This document shows positions 7,053-15,443 of a DNA stretch of 64,000 nt, piece after piece (position 1 is the first letter of the stretch; each line of letters opens with the position of its first letter). The position numbers and the translations under genes were made by a program. Where the stretch lies: assembly GCA_910577825.1 (NCBI GenBank), contig CAJTOK010000005.1, positions 1 to 64,000 of the forward strand, given 5' to 3'. The notes under the pieces are model-generated. The model did not search any database and had not been told where the DNA came from. It saw nothing but the letters and a program-made list of their open reading frames with translations. This DNA is from an uncultured Lachnospiraceae bacterium. Lineage in GTDB: Bacteria > Bacillota > Clostridia > Lachnospirales > Lachnospiraceae.

Positions 7053-7607
7053 TCATTCATCTTTATTTTCAAGTTTTTGAATTTCCTGCCATTCTTTTAT
7101 GTATTTTTCCTTTAATTTTAGGTAATCAGGTCTTTTCTTTATAAAAGCCCAAATACACATAATTAAAATTAACACTTGTGCTATAATCGTAATGTAAAAA
7201 TCAATTCCTATACTATAATAATCCAATTTTAAGACCGATAAAATCAAACAACAAATACTCACACACCAATAGGAATCTATAGATGTTTTTTTAGTGCTAT
7301 ATTCATTTTTATGTAATTTATCATATTCAAGTAATCTTGTTTCCCATTGACAATCTGTTCTGGGTTCTAAAAAAACATAAATATATGCTCCAATCCTCAT
7401 TGTTGAATCGACCTGATGCATAGTAAGAAGATATAATGGAATTATAGCACAAAAAGGAACTAAAAACAGAATTGCACTATCTTTATCAAATGCAAACGCC
7501 AATGCCGCAATAACAATGGTATATAATAAAGATCTATAATTTCTAACAGTTTGCATAGATGACAAAATTTCTTCTCTTAGTGTTTCATACTCTGCTTGTT
7601 TCTTCAT
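7053..7607 (-). CDS. Multi-pass membrane protein (184 aa), SLATT-like layout
   Basis: A short cytoplasmic helix (KKQAEYETLREEILSSMQTV) precedes two close membrane helices (~residues 25-65). A cytoplasmic section follows with a WETRL motif, then two more membrane helices (~110-160) and a charged coiled-coil tail. This helix-membrane-helix pattern resembles SLATT-type pore proteins that act as effectors in nucleotide-signalled defence, but I cannot assign the family. The stop of the Shedu-like gene upstream is 62 bp away, consistent with one transcription unit. Confidence 0.6.
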   Translation of the reverse strand: MKKQAEYETLREEILSSMQTVRNYRSLLYTIVIAALAFAFDKDSAILFLVPFCAIIPLYLLTMHQVDSTMRIGAYIYVFLEPRTDCQWETRLLEYDKLHKNEYSTKKTSIDSYWCVSICCLILSVLKLDYYSIGIDFYITIIAQVLILIMCIWAFIKKRPDYLKLKEKYIKEWQEIQKLENKDE

Positions 7608-7669
7608 TTTATATTCTCCACTCTTACTATAAAACTATTATTTAAATGGCAATATGTAATTACATTAAT

Positions 7670-8365
7670 TCATAACCAAATTGCTCTATTTCTTAATTTT
7701 TTAACATTTTCCGATAATCTGTCAAAAGTTATAATCTTAGTATTATGCCTTTCATACATAGTTTGGTCCCTAACTTCTACCTCCATTTTATTCATATATT
7801 TTCTTCTGCTTACTACTAAATGATAAAATGTTCTGTATGTTGGTATATCTATACCAAATTCCCTTAAACCAATGTTTCTCATAAAATATTCTCTATTACT
7901 ATCAAGCCATCTTTTCCAGTCCTGTAATTGTGTCAGCCCCTTTCTTACACTTTCACTTTCCATATTTGCTGTACTAATTAGGTATTCTGTATTAGGAGTT
8001 TCAAATTCAACTAATACTAAATTATATCCACCAGAGGATTTACCAATTAACATGTAATCAGCTATATAATCATTTCCCAGTTTTTGTTCTGGAAATAAAT
8101 ATGTTTCATAATGTCCGAAGTTATAATCTAAAAATATTGCTCCTGGAATAAACCATTTTTGGTTGGATTTTATATACCTTTGAACTTCAACTTCATTTTT
8201 TGCATTTGAAATAATAAATTCAAAATCTTTTGCTTCTTTTTCAAAATCTAGTTCTTTGTAATTCATTAAATAAAGACAATGTTTTGAAAATAACTCACTT
8301 CTATTATATAAATAATTTAGAGGATTGAAATATTCATCCATAAGGTTTATTTTATCATTTGACAT
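7670..8365 (-). CDS. Shedu-like (DUF4263) nuclease, candidate anti-phage protein
   Basis: The 231-residue protein has the order expected of the Shedu SduA nuclease: an acidic helix with EVEVQRYIKSNQKWFIPGA (the E..iq.fl..np pattern), then DYMLIG followed by YNLVLVEFETPNTEY. This gives D...ExE catalytic spacing of a PD-(D/E)xK core with the usual lysine position replaced. Then come VRKGLTQLQDWKRWLDSN and a final beta/alpha region (HLVVSRRKYM). Shedu proteins restrict phages and plasmids. Here the gene sits in a prophage beside membrane and DUF4062 genes. The family call is from motif pattern only. Confidence 0.65.
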   Translation of the reverse strand: MSNDKINLMDEYFNPLNYLYNRSELFSKHCLYLMNYKELDFEKEAKDFEFIISNAKNEVEVQRYIKSNQKWFIPGAIFLDYNFGHYETYLFPEQKLGNDYIADYMLIGKSSGGYNLVLVEFETPNTEYLISTANMESESVRKGLTQLQDWKRWLDSNREYFMRNIGLREFGIDIPTYRTFYHLVVSRRKYMNKMEVEVRDQTMYERHNTKIITFDRLSENVKKLRNRAIWL

Positions 8366-8639
8366 AAAACCACCACCAAAATTCTGCTAACTATTATAAA
8401 TGTATACACGCATTACATTTTTCAATTATAATAACTACTTATTAAATAAAATATTTTCTAAATTATACATCAATAATAATACTTTGTCTACAACTATTAA
8501 TAAATTTTTATCAAAAATATTATTATTTAATTATACTAATATTTTAGTATATTGGAACAAATGAAACCACTTATCAATTTACAGCTCATATCATTTATTC
8601 CCCATAAAACAAAAAAGCATCTAAACTTTTCCAGACACT

Positions 8640-8864
8640 TTATACTGCAACCTTATTACATTCTTTCCTATCTGTAAATTTTCTATATCTCTTACCAGGA
8701 CTGTAGCTGCCCCGGTCTGTTACCTTATCCCACCTGTCCAGGTTATTCCTTCCATAAATTTTACGCCATTCTTCCATTGTTATAACATGGACACAATTCC
8801 TTAATTTTACTACAACCATATCACTGCCATTACATTCAAACCTGCTGATTACTTTATAATCCAT
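8640..8864 (-). CDS. Small basic hypothetical protein (74 aa)
   Basis: Not recognised. It starts at 8864 behind AGGAGGAAAAAAG. The first half is beta-rich (YKVISRFECNGSDMVVVKL) and the second half is basic with many aromatic residues (GKRYRKFTDRKECNK), reminiscent of small nucleic-acid-binding proteins. It separates the Shedu-like gene from the DUF4062 gene. The ~270 bp on its 3' side towards 8366 is AT-rich with no gene visible. Confidence 0.5.
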   Translation of the reverse strand: MDYKVISRFECNGSDMVVVKLRNCVHVITMEEWRKIYGRNNLDRWDKVTDRGSYSPGKRYRKFTDRKECNKVAV

Positions 8865-8977
8865 TCTTTTTTCCTCCTGTTTATATTATATAATCTAAAA
8901 AAAGCTACCAGATTTTTCCAGCAGCTTATTAACTTCTGTGTTTAGTTCTTATTATAGTGACACATAATTAATTTTAT

Positions 8978-10018
8978 TTAACAAATATATCTAAAAAGAT
9001 TTTTGATATATTTATTTTTAGACAATTCCTTATAAACTTTTTGAAAATTAATTTCATTATATAGCATATCAATATTATTGTACACTTTAACAAAATTAAA
9101 AAAATTATTGTCTTCTAATTTAAAAGCATTTATAAACTTTATATAGTTTTCGTGTATTTCACTTTCTGATTGCCCTAAATCTGGAACAGCTTTTTTGAAT
9201 TTTATTAAATCATCTAACAGCTTCTTGATTAAATCTTTAATAAATTCGGAATTGTTTTCATTTGGAATAATATATATGCAAAACATTTCCGATATACTAT
9301 TACAAAATGATATGATTTTTTGTTGATTAACAACATTTTCATATTCTTCAGGACTTTCCTTTGATAATACATTTTTTCCAACACTATCAAGCATAATATC
9401 CATTTTTTGAACTTTCATTTCATTTACAGAATTCTCAATTTTCTTATTTTCTGTTACATTTCTTAAAAAGCTTAAATAATTTTTAAACATATCAGCCCAT
9501 TGTTTACTAATAAATTCCTTTATATCAGCCGATTTTTCAAATTCCTGTATAGGAAGGATAATAATATTTTTTATCTCTTTAATAAACCTGAAAACATTTA
9601 TATTTTTCGTAGAAGAAAATTTTATTTCCATGCCTTTTTCTTCTATTGAATTGCAATTTATCTCATATACTCCATATTCAATCATAACTTTCTTATCAAT
9701 CATAACAAATATAGGAATACCTGACTCTACCGCTGTCCTAAATTCCTTTCTTGTAACTGATATATATTCTCTAAATTCATCTTTTTCCTCACCAGTAGCT
9801 GCACTTCCATATTCACCACCAATAATAAGAATAACCATATCTGCGTTTTTCATTGCATCATAACATGATTTATCTAAATTATTTCCAGGTTTATACCCTA
9901 TATCACCATCTTCAAATAAAACTGGTTCATAGCCATATGATTTTACAAAATTCGCTAAATCTTCTCTCACATATTTTAAATCATAGAAAGTAGAGCTAAT
10001 AAAAATACGTGGTTTCAT
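8978..10018 (-). CDS. DUF4062-domain protein (346 aa), candidate defence protein
   Basis: I chose the start at 10018 for AAGGAGATAACATAT. Residues ~1-110 are a DUF4062 fold: MKPRIFISSTFYDLKYVRED, FEDGDIGYKPGNNLDKSC, NADMVILIIGGEYG, then SVTRKEFRTAVESGIPIFVMI. DUF4062 belongs to the TIR/nucleoside-deoxyribosyltransferase-like fold and is often found at the N-terminus of defence proteins as a possible nucleotide-acting module. The remaining ~230 residues are helical and unrecognised, and could be a sensor or regulatory part. Together with the neighbouring Shedu-like and membrane genes it forms a probable defence cluster. Confidence 0.75.
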   Translation of the reverse strand: MKPRIFISSTFYDLKYVREDLANFVKSYGYEPVLFEDGDIGYKPGNNLDKSCYDAMKNADMVILIIGGEYGSAATGEEKDEFREYISVTRKEFRTAVESGIPIFVMIDKKVMIEYGVYEINCNSIEEKGMEIKFSSTKNINVFRFIKEIKNIIILPIQEFEKSADIKEFISKQWADMFKNYLSFLRNVTENKKIENSVNEMKVQKMDIMLDSVGKNVLSKESPEEYENVVNQQKIISFCNSISEMFCIYIIPNENNSEFIKDLIKKLLDDLIKFKKAVPDLGQSESEIHENYIKFINAFKLEDNNFFNFVKVYNNIDMLYNEINFQKVYKELSKNKYIKNLFRYIC

Positions 10019-10376
10019 ATATGTTATCTCCTTTATTTTTCTTTTTTGGACAACATTATACAAATTTTCCCATCTCCTTTCAAGTATTTTAGTCATAATG
10101 TGGTGCTATTTTCATATAATAACTATATTCATAAATAAAAATTATCATATTTTTTATATCTATATTAATTTTCTTTTTCAATAACCACTCTGTATCCCAA
10201 TTTTTTCCTTATTCTTATTTCCATAACATAATTCCCTTTCTGACATTATTAAACCAGGCAGCACTATTTTTATAACACTACCCACATTAATAAATTCTTC
10301 TTTATTTCTTAAAAAATTAAAAAGGCACTAATGATTTCCCATTAATGCCCTGTGTCCTGTTATAAAATTTATCCAG
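10019..10376. other. AT-rich intergenic region with a leftward terminator
   Basis: No gene is visible between the DUF4062 gene and yafQ. The stretch is very AT-rich. At its right end is the terminator of the dinJ-yafQ operon (10324-10349); the left part must hold the promoter of the DUF4062 gene, which I could not place confidently. Confidence 0.5.
10324..10349 (-). terminator. Terminator of the dinJ-yafQ operon
   Basis: GGCACTAATG pairs with CATTAATGCC around a six-base loop. On the minus strand the stem is followed by CTTTTTAATTTTT, a good uridine tract. Confidence 0.8.
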
Positions 10377-10658
10377 CTACATTTTTAATAAATCTGCATG
10401 TGTCCCTGTATCAACTAAGGTAAGTGTCAGTATATCATCTTCTATAAGATATATTAACAGCCAGTCTGGCTGTATATGGCATTCCCTGAACCCTTTCCAG
10501 TTGCCTTTTAAAGCATGGTCTTTATATTTTGCGTCAAGTGGAACCCCGTTTCCTAATTTTGTTATAATTTCCTTCAATGCAGAAACATCAAGCCCTCTTT
10601 TTCTTGCAAGCTTGTAGTTCTTTTTAAATTTCATGCTATGCTTTATAATATATTTCAT
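10377..10658 (-). CDS. yafQ: YafQ-family mRNA interferase toxin
   Basis: A 93-residue RelE-superfamily toxin that would cleave mRNA on the ribosome. The family signature is clear: KFKKNYKLARKRGLDV, then LDAKYKDHALKGNWKG, RECHIQPDWLLIYLI and the final LTLVDTGTHADLL. The conserved H (CHIQPDW) and the C-terminal H/D residues expected for YafQ are present, so it looks active. It overlaps the antitoxin stop by 4 bp (ATGA), the usual antitoxin-first order. Confidence 0.93.
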   Translation of the reverse strand: MKYIIKHSMKFKKNYKLARKRGLDVSALKEIITKLGNGVPLDAKYKDHALKGNWKGFRECHIQPDWLLIYLIEDDILTLTLVDTGTHADLLKM

Positions 10659-10927
10659 GCTTCCAGCTCCTTGAAAAGTTCATCAACATCACTGTACCCT
10701 TTAACATCTGGATTTCTGCTTATTCTTCTTGCTTCCTCCATAGCCTCGACAACTTCAGGCTTAAATTCTGGATATTTTACATCAAACGGGATACCATTAC
10801 GCAAAACAACCTGTTTCAGGAACATATTGACTGCATCTGACAAATTCAGTCCCAGCCCCTCCAAAAGTTCAACAGCCTGTTTTTTTGTTGTTTCTTCTAT
10901 TCTTATTTGTGTTGGTATAGTAGCCAT
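10655..10927 (-). CDS. dinJ: DinJ/RelB-family antitoxin
   Basis: A 90-residue antitoxin with an N-terminal ribbon-helix-helix (PTQIRIEETTKKQAVELLEGLGLNLSDAVNMFL) that binds the operon promoter. Its C-terminal acidic tail (GYSDVDELFKELEA) would wrap YafQ. It is the first gene of the pair, preceded by AGAGGGTTTTACT. The pair could stabilise the prophage or a plasmid-like state, or act in defence. Confidence 0.92.
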   Translation of the reverse strand: MATIPTQIRIEETTKKQAVELLEGLGLNLSDAVNMFLKQVVLRNGIPFDVKYPEFKPEVVEAMEEARRISRNPDVKGYSDVDELFKELEA

Positions 10928-11011
10928 AGTAAAACCCTCTTTCTGTTTTTCTTTTATTCTACTACAATAAATTTACATTATCAATACAAATATACTTTTA
11001 TTCCATACGCT

Positions 11012-12094
11012 TTATACTGTTTTATAACGTGGGTTTGCACCAATACTGTTTATAACCAGTGATGTTTTACGTTTTATTTTCTGTAAAAAATCTTCTTTGG
11101 TATGTATATCTATATATTTTTTCAAATTTTGAACACATTCCTTTTTAGTCCTGCCATCTGATACTTTAACCCCTGATTCCGCAAGTGATATATTCCAATG
11201 CCCGTTGTTACAGAAAATAAACATATCCACACCATATTTCCTGAATGGTTCTGCAATAGCCTTTGTCCAGCGTTCAGCCCTGCCCCTGCCTTCTGCTATA
11301 TAAAATTCTTCCTTATGCATTTCTTTGGTTTCCTTCTTTTTATATGGTTTATACTCTGTCATTCCCTTAAAATTTTTCATTGTAATGTTTCTAATATATT
11401 CCACCCGTTTCCTGTAAGACTTTGGAAGTTCCAATCCTGTCAGGCATTCAAACAGTTTTATGCTTGCCTGATTGTAATTATGAAGCCTTGATATGATTTC
11501 CTCTTTGCAATACTGGTTATCAAAATTATGTACCAGGGCAATTAATGAATAATTTTTACATTCTGCTCCATACATAGAAATAAAAATACTGTCTGCCAGT
11601 CCTTTTTCTTCATGTGTTACATTCTTTTCTTCTTCTGCTATGGCAGCTTTCATTCTTTCCCTTTCCTCTGCCAGTCTTTTTTCTTCTGCTTCCTGCTGTG
11701 CCTTTTCTGCTTCCTTTTTTCTCTGTTCTGCTTCTGTATGTTCCACATCTGCCTTATCATAAGAAATAACTGCTTTTTCTGTATTCAAACCTTTTTCCAG
11801 AAGGTAACAGACAAAATTATATTCTGTTTTGTTTAATTCAACATATGTTGTATTATCTGGCGAATTAAATTTATAAAGTGTCCTAGGTTTACTTAACTCC
11901 CCGTTCCTCTTGTAATACTGGTAATCTTCTTTCTTCTCAGGTGTACAACCTTCTATAAGTTTCATGCACAGGTAAGTAATGGTATTATAAATATCCCCGT
12001 TGTATCTGTAATATTTGCTTAATACCTTTTCTGTCCTTGTCTTCTGTGGTTCTTTTATCCCATCTGTAAACCCTAAAAACCTTTTAACTCTCAT
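11012..12094 (-). CDS. Hypothetical protein with central coiled coil (360 aa)
   Basis: Not recognised. I chose the start at 12094 for GGAGGATAT; an upstream frame exists without a ribosome site. About residues 120-165 are a charged coiled coil (AEQRKKEAEKAQQEAEEKRL and onward). The C-terminal ~100 residues (FCNNGHWNISLAESG, DGRTKKECVQNLKKYIDIHT) look like a small alpha/beta module. Similar long accessory proteins occur in leftward operons of large phages and conjugative elements, but I do not assign a function. Confidence 0.6.
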   Translation of the reverse strand: MRVKRFLGFTDGIKEPQKTRTEKVLSKYYRYNGDIYNTITYLCMKLIEGCTPEKKEDYQYYKRNGELSKPRTLYKFNSPDNTTYVELNKTEYNFVCYLLEKGLNTEKAVISYDKADVEHTEAEQRKKEAEKAQQEAEEKRLAEERERMKAAIAEEEKNVTHEEKGLADSIFISMYGAECKNYSLIALVHNFDNQYCKEEIISRLHNYNQASIKLFECLTGLELPKSYRKRVEYIRNITMKNFKGMTEYKPYKKKETKEMHKEEFYIAEGRGRAERWTKAIAEPFRKYGVDMFIFCNNGHWNISLAESGVKVSDGRTKKECVQNLKKYIDIHTKEDFLQKIKRKTSLVINSIGANPRYKTV

Positions 12095-12116
12095 ATATCC
12101 TCCAATCCATATAAAA

Positions 12117-12142
12117 CAGGCAGCCTTTTTTATAGCTGCCTG
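12117..12142 (-). terminator. Leftward terminator or attenuator before the 360-aa gene
   Basis: CAGGCAGC pairs with GGCTGCCTG around an A-rich loop, followed on the minus strand by TTTTAT. It lies only ~20 bases before the ribosome binding site of the downstream gene, so it may attenuate rather than end the operon. Confidence 0.65.
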
Positions 12143-12221
12143 CATATTTTATTCTTATATTCATTCTGTTATAACAATATAACTAATCATATTATACAGT
12201 CCATATTTTATTGTTTCTGCT

Positions 12222-12608
12222 TTATGCTGCCCTGGCAACTTCCACAATTTTAAATGGTTCTTCCATTCCTGCCAGTGCGGCAGCTTTCATTATTTCCTCA
12301 TTTTCTGCATATCTGTAAACATGTTTTACATAGTTTTTCCGTGCATCTGTATAGTAGGAACAACAAAATTCCTGCAAATTCCATCTGCTGTAAAACAGTT
12401 CCAGAAATGCACAATAAGCACCACTGTTTTTATTATAAAAATCTGTCTGCTTTGTTCCCCTGAACTCCTCTGTATCTATACCATCAATATTATTTTGTAT
12501 GGATTTCCTGTAATCCTTTACAAATGCAGCATAAAATTTTTCATTAAAATAACGGATATCCTTCCTTACTGTTTTTAATTCTGCTTTCATTTCCTTATAT
12601 GTTTTCAT
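12222..12608 (-). CDS. Hypothetical protein (128 aa)
   Basis: Not recognised. AGGAGGATACGAATT precedes the start. The sequence is soluble, rich in lysine, tyrosine and alanine (YNKNSGAYCAFLELFYSRWN, YYTDARKNYVKHVYRYAENE) and probably all-helical. It is part of the leftward operon that starts at the 14768-14796 promoter. Confidence 0.55.
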   Translation of the reverse strand: MKTYKEMKAELKTVRKDIRYFNEKFYAAFVKDYRKSIQNNIDGIDTEEFRGTKQTDFYNKNSGAYCAFLELFYSRWNLQEFCCSYYTDARKNYVKHVYRYAENEEIMKAAALAGMEEPFKIVEVARAA

Positions 12609-12680
12609 AATTCGTATCCTCCTTAATTTTTATTGATAAGGCAGCAGGGAGTGCAAGCACTCCTTAAACCTCTGTCCTGC

Positions 12681-13061
12681 CTATGCGTATGCAATATCAA
12701 CAATATCTGAGCTGCAGTTAATAGTAATGTCTTCGCCCAATTTTTCAGCAGCTTCTGTTGCATATTCAACGGCTTCTTTTTCCGTTCCGTAAAAATCAGA
12801 TAAAACATTATCCCCTGTGTCATTTGTAAACCAGTAAAGATTTTCTGCAATGCGGTTAATTTTCCAGTCTGCCGGGCTGCAATCTGTGTGATTAAGAATG
12901 TAATCAAACACTTCTTTGGTTTTAACTTTATCAGGATTAACGGAATATCCGTTTCCCCTTAAATCCTTTATAAACGCTGCTTTTGAAGTATAAACACCTT
13001 CAATTACTATCCTTGCATTATTCTTTTTATATGTTGCAATAGCTTTATATATTTTTTCCAT
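12681..13061 (-). CDS. Hypothetical protein (126 aa)
   Basis: Not recognised. I chose the start at 13061 because AGGAAGATAAATATT lies before MEKIYKAIATYKKNN. It has an alpha/beta-looking N-terminal half (IVIEGVYTSKAAFIKDLRGN) and an acidic C-terminus ending in an exposed hydrophobic tail (SSDIVDIAYA). No motif is visible. Confidence 0.55.
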   Translation of the reverse strand: MEKIYKAIATYKKNNARIVIEGVYTSKAAFIKDLRGNGYSVNPDKVKTKEVFDYILNHTDCSPADWKINRIAENLYWFTNDTGDNVLSDFYGTEKEAVEYATEAAEKLGEDITINCSSDIVDIAYA

Positions 13062-13257
13062 AATATTTATCTTCCTTTCTGGTTTAATATTCCCCATCCT
13101 GTTATAATTCCTGTGGCTGTATAACTATTTGTATTGTACATGCCACGTTTCCATTTGCAGATACCCGCAAAATGCAGGTTCTCCACAAGGTATAATTCAC
13201 AGGAGGGTTATTAAATTTTCAAGGTGCAAAATCTGTTTATCTTGTATTTAGTAATTT

Positions 13258-14712
13258 TTATGCCACCATAGCACTTTTTAATTTATCTTTAATATTTTGA
13301 TAAATATATCTGGCGTTATCTGTAAGCTGCCTCTGCCATGCCTTATTTTTAGGCGACCATTTAAAGCCATTGCTTTTTAAAATATCCCTTGCAGATGCTG
13401 GAGGTATGCCATCAAACAAAATTTGCAGGCGCATAATCTCCTTGTTTTCCACGGCAGTAAATAGCTTGTTGTTTTCTGCATCTGTTTCTGCCTGTTCCGT
13501 TGTCCCTGCTTCTTTTTCTTTTATCAATTTCGCAAGACGTTCTTTATAACGTCTTATATTGGCAGTTTCATTATATGTAATAAAAGGCATAAAGGCAGGA
13601 CTTTTTTTAAGTGAGTTTTCAATATATGCCACTTCTTTTTCTTCTAATTCTCCCAGACCACTAAAGCCTTTTAAAGTACCATTCTTCTTACAGTAGGCAT
13701 TACAAGACATGTGCATTTTATGTTCTTTCTCTAACTGTTGGATTTTAGTAGTTAGTTTCTCTATTGCATCACTGTCACTAAGCTTTACTGGCTGTTTACT
13801 ATATAAGATATCTTCAATCTTACACAGATAGTTTTCTAAATATTCCCATGTTTTGCGTAGTGTTTCCCTTCGGCTGTTCTGACGTTCTTTTTTCCTGTAA
13901 GGGAAATTACCAGCACCAGATATTAATACAGACGGGCAGCTTGCTTCATTACGGTAATAGTCATTATAGTATTCTGCCAGTTTTCGGCAGTAGTAATCTA
14001 TTTTATTTTCTGCCTGTCCCGCATGTTCTGGTTTTTCCGCCCTGATTTTATCTAAAATGTCATATGCTTTATTACAATACTGGCGGTATTCTTCAGTTAC
14101 AGTGCCTTTCTTATATTCTGTAAAGCTGTTCATTTCTTTTGCAAGCCTTGCAGTTTCTTCATTAATTGGGTAGTAAGTTCTTTCTTTTGCCTTTGTTTCT
14201 TCCGCTTTTAATTCCCTTTCTGCCCCTTTATCTGTTGTCTGGTGTTTTAAGTTATGGTTCACACTTTTTTTAATTGTCTTTTCTGGCTCTTTTTTCTTGT
14301 TTTTATCAACAACAACTAAAGTCCCAGCTCTCATTTTTCGGCTTCTGGTTTTGCCGTCATGGTAGCTTCTAAGCATAAATATAATTGTCTTTCCCGTCTT
14401 GCTTGGATTAATTTCCACTACTTCGGACTTCATGCCGTAATTCCAGACAATTACATCACCCGTTTTCAAATTTTTTGCTTCTGTTCCTTCCTGTTGCCCG
14501 CTAATCCCTTGTAATTTAACTGTATTCTTTTTTTCTTCTTTATTTTCGATATCTTTATTTTCTTCAGCCATTTCTTCAATGTAAATATAGTGTTTCCCGT
14601 CCTCATCTTCGTAGATGCCGTTGCAAGCGTTCCAGTATCTTTCACACCCTGCATATGTTTCGCTTGTTATTATCTGTTTTCCTTCTTCTGTTACTATTCT
14701 AAATTTCTTCAT
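13258..14712 (-). CDS. Large accessory protein with plasmid/phage-type C-terminal module (484 aa)
   Basis: I chose the start at 14712 for AGAAAGGCGGTAAGC. Residues ~80-130 (LKTGDVIVWNYGMKSEVVEI) resemble a small beta-barrel. The middle is a long helical, charged region. The C-terminus (LFDGIPPASARDILKSNGFKWSPKNKAWQRQLTDNA) is a module I associate with large proteins of plasmids, conjugative elements and phages (the 'LK..GFrWSP...WQRqLT' pattern); its function is not established here. It is first in an operon whose promoter overlaps two operators of the divergent XRE gene, so it is probably repressed in the quiescent state. Confidence 0.65.
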   Translation of the reverse strand: MKKFRIVTEEGKQIITSETYAGCERYWNACNGIYEDEDGKHYIYIEEMAEENKDIENKEEKKNTVKLQGISGQQEGTEAKNLKTGDVIVWNYGMKSEVVEINPSKTGKTIIFMLRSYHDGKTRSRKMRAGTLVVVDKNKKKEPEKTIKKSVNHNLKHQTTDKGAERELKAEETKAKERTYYPINEETARLAKEMNSFTEYKKGTVTEEYRQYCNKAYDILDKIRAEKPEHAGQAENKIDYYCRKLAEYYNDYYRNEASCPSVLISGAGNFPYRKKERQNSRRETLRKTWEYLENYLCKIEDILYSKQPVKLSDSDAIEKLTTKIQQLEKEHKMHMSCNAYCKKNGTLKGFSGLGELEEKEVAYIENSLKKSPAFMPFITYNETANIRRYKERLAKLIKEKEAGTTEQAETDAENNKLFTAVENKEIMRLQILFDGIPPASARDILKSNGFKWSPKNKAWQRQLTDNARYIYQNIKDKLKSAMVA

Positions 14713-14767
14713 AATGCTTACCGCCTTTCTTGGTTTGAATTTGTTTTGGTGTTCCTTGCTTGATAAT

Positions 14768-14796
14768 AATATAACACCTTTTATGATGTTTGTCAA
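14768..14796 (-). promoter_or_regulatory. Leftward sigma-A promoter of the 484-aa gene operon
   Basis: On the minus strand TTGACA (14796-14791) and TATATT (14773-14768) are separated by exactly 17 bp. The two operator repeats at 14773-14812 cover the -35 and the spacer, a repression geometry. Confidence 0.8.
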
Positions 14797-14812
14797 CACC
14801 TTTTAAGATGTT
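14773..14812. promoter_or_regulatory. Tandem operators for the divergent XRE regulator
   Basis: AACACCTTTTATGATGTT (14773-14790) and AACACCTTTTAAGATGTT (14795-14812) differ at one position and are spaced 22 bp apart, on one face of the helix. A third, weaker copy (ACACTAAAAAAGATGTT, 15152-15168) lies in the promoter after the XRE gene. The XRE gene sits between them, suggesting it binds all three. Confidence 0.7.
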
Positions 14813-14835
14813 TTTTTGAAATTATTTTTCGGGTG

Positions 14836-14864
14836 TTGTAAAAATGGAAAAATTGCGATATAAT
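14836..14864 (+). promoter_or_regulatory. Promoter of the XRE regulator gene
   Basis: TTGTAA and TATAAT are separated by 17 bp. It lies 35 bp before the gene start and downstream of the tandem operators. Confidence 0.7.
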
Positions 14865-14898
14865 ATAGACAATCCGAAATAGAAAAGAGGTGTTAAGG

Positions 14899-15126
14899 GT
14901 GATTACTTATAAAATGGACATATTAAAAGCGTTAGCAGAAAAAGGCTATACTTGTAATAGAATGAGGAGAGAAAAGATATTAAGTGAAAGCACTATGCAG
15001 AATATCAGAAAAGGGAAGAACATTACAACGGAAACAATTAACACTATATGCGTTATTTTACGGTGTCAGCCATCCGATATTTTATCAGTAGAACCAACGG
15101 ACGAAGAAAAAATAAAATATTTTTAA
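14899..15126 (+). CDS. XRE-type regulator of the accessory operon (75 aa)
   Basis: Short helix-turn-helix protein of the Cro/CI class: ILKALAEKGYTCNRMRREKI, STMQNIRKGKNITTETINTICVILRCQPSDIL, ending in the usual 'DIL.y/v' motif. I chose GTG at 14899, with AAAAGAGG upstream at normal spacing; a GTG at 14890 is also in frame. There is no dimerisation domain beyond the HTH. The repeats on both sides of the gene are its probable binding sites, giving autoregulated divergent control. Confidence 0.75.
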   Translation: MITYKMDILKALAEKGYTCNRMRREKILSESTMQNIRKGKNITTETINTICVILRCQPSDILSVEPTDEEKIKYF

Positions 15127-15144
15127 GAAACACTATAAAAAATG

Positions 15145-15173
15145 TTGACATACACTAAAAAAGATGTTAATAT
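15145..15173 (+). promoter_or_regulatory. Strong rightward promoter containing a third XRE operator copy
   Basis: TTGACA (15145-15150) and TAATAT (15168-15173) are 17 bp apart. The spacer contains ACACTAAAAAAGATGTT, the third copy of the operator repeat, so this promoter is probably under the same regulator. Confidence 0.8.
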
Positions 15174-15252
15174 ATAATTAGTCCAAGAGATAAAGGGCTA
15201 ATAACCAAAAGGCAGAGGGCAAGCGAAACCTAACAGGGGAAAGGGGGAAAAC

Positions 15253-15393
15253 ATGGAAGATATGACTATGGCAGAAACTGCAAGATTAATTTTAGGTTTA
15301 AGAGCTGCTGGATTTACTGAAAAAGAAATAAATGATTTTATTCTTTTTATTGAAACCGGAGAAGAAAAGTATAAACCAAAAGAAAGAGATTAA
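15253..15393 (+). CDS. Small acidic protein (46 aa)
   Basis: AGGGGAAAGGGGG precedes an ATG at 15253. The product MEDMTMAETARLILGLRAAG... is a single helix-turn-helix-like pair of helices with a charged tail (EEKYKPKERD). Tiny proteins of this form are common in Firmicute phages and plasmids. It lies between a strong promoter and a terminator, so it is a monocistronic, highly expressed unit. Confidence 0.7.
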   Translation: MEDMTMAETARLILGLRAAGFTEKEINDFILFIETGEEKYKPKERD

Positions 15394-15423
15394 ACAACCA
15401 GACAACAAAAGATAATAAAAAAC

Positions 15424-15443
15424 GGGCGGGCTTGTCACCGCCC
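15424..15443 (+). terminator. Terminator after the 46-aa gene
   Basis: GGGCGG pairs with CCGCCC around CGGGCTTGTCA-type loop bases. The following TTATATTGTTAT is only a weak uridine tract, but the position right after a small gene fits. Confidence 0.65.

Noticed and set aside
12650..12666. GGAGTGC/GCACTCC palindrome as a terminator
   Set aside because: A two-base loop is too tight and no uridine tract follows on the minus strand.
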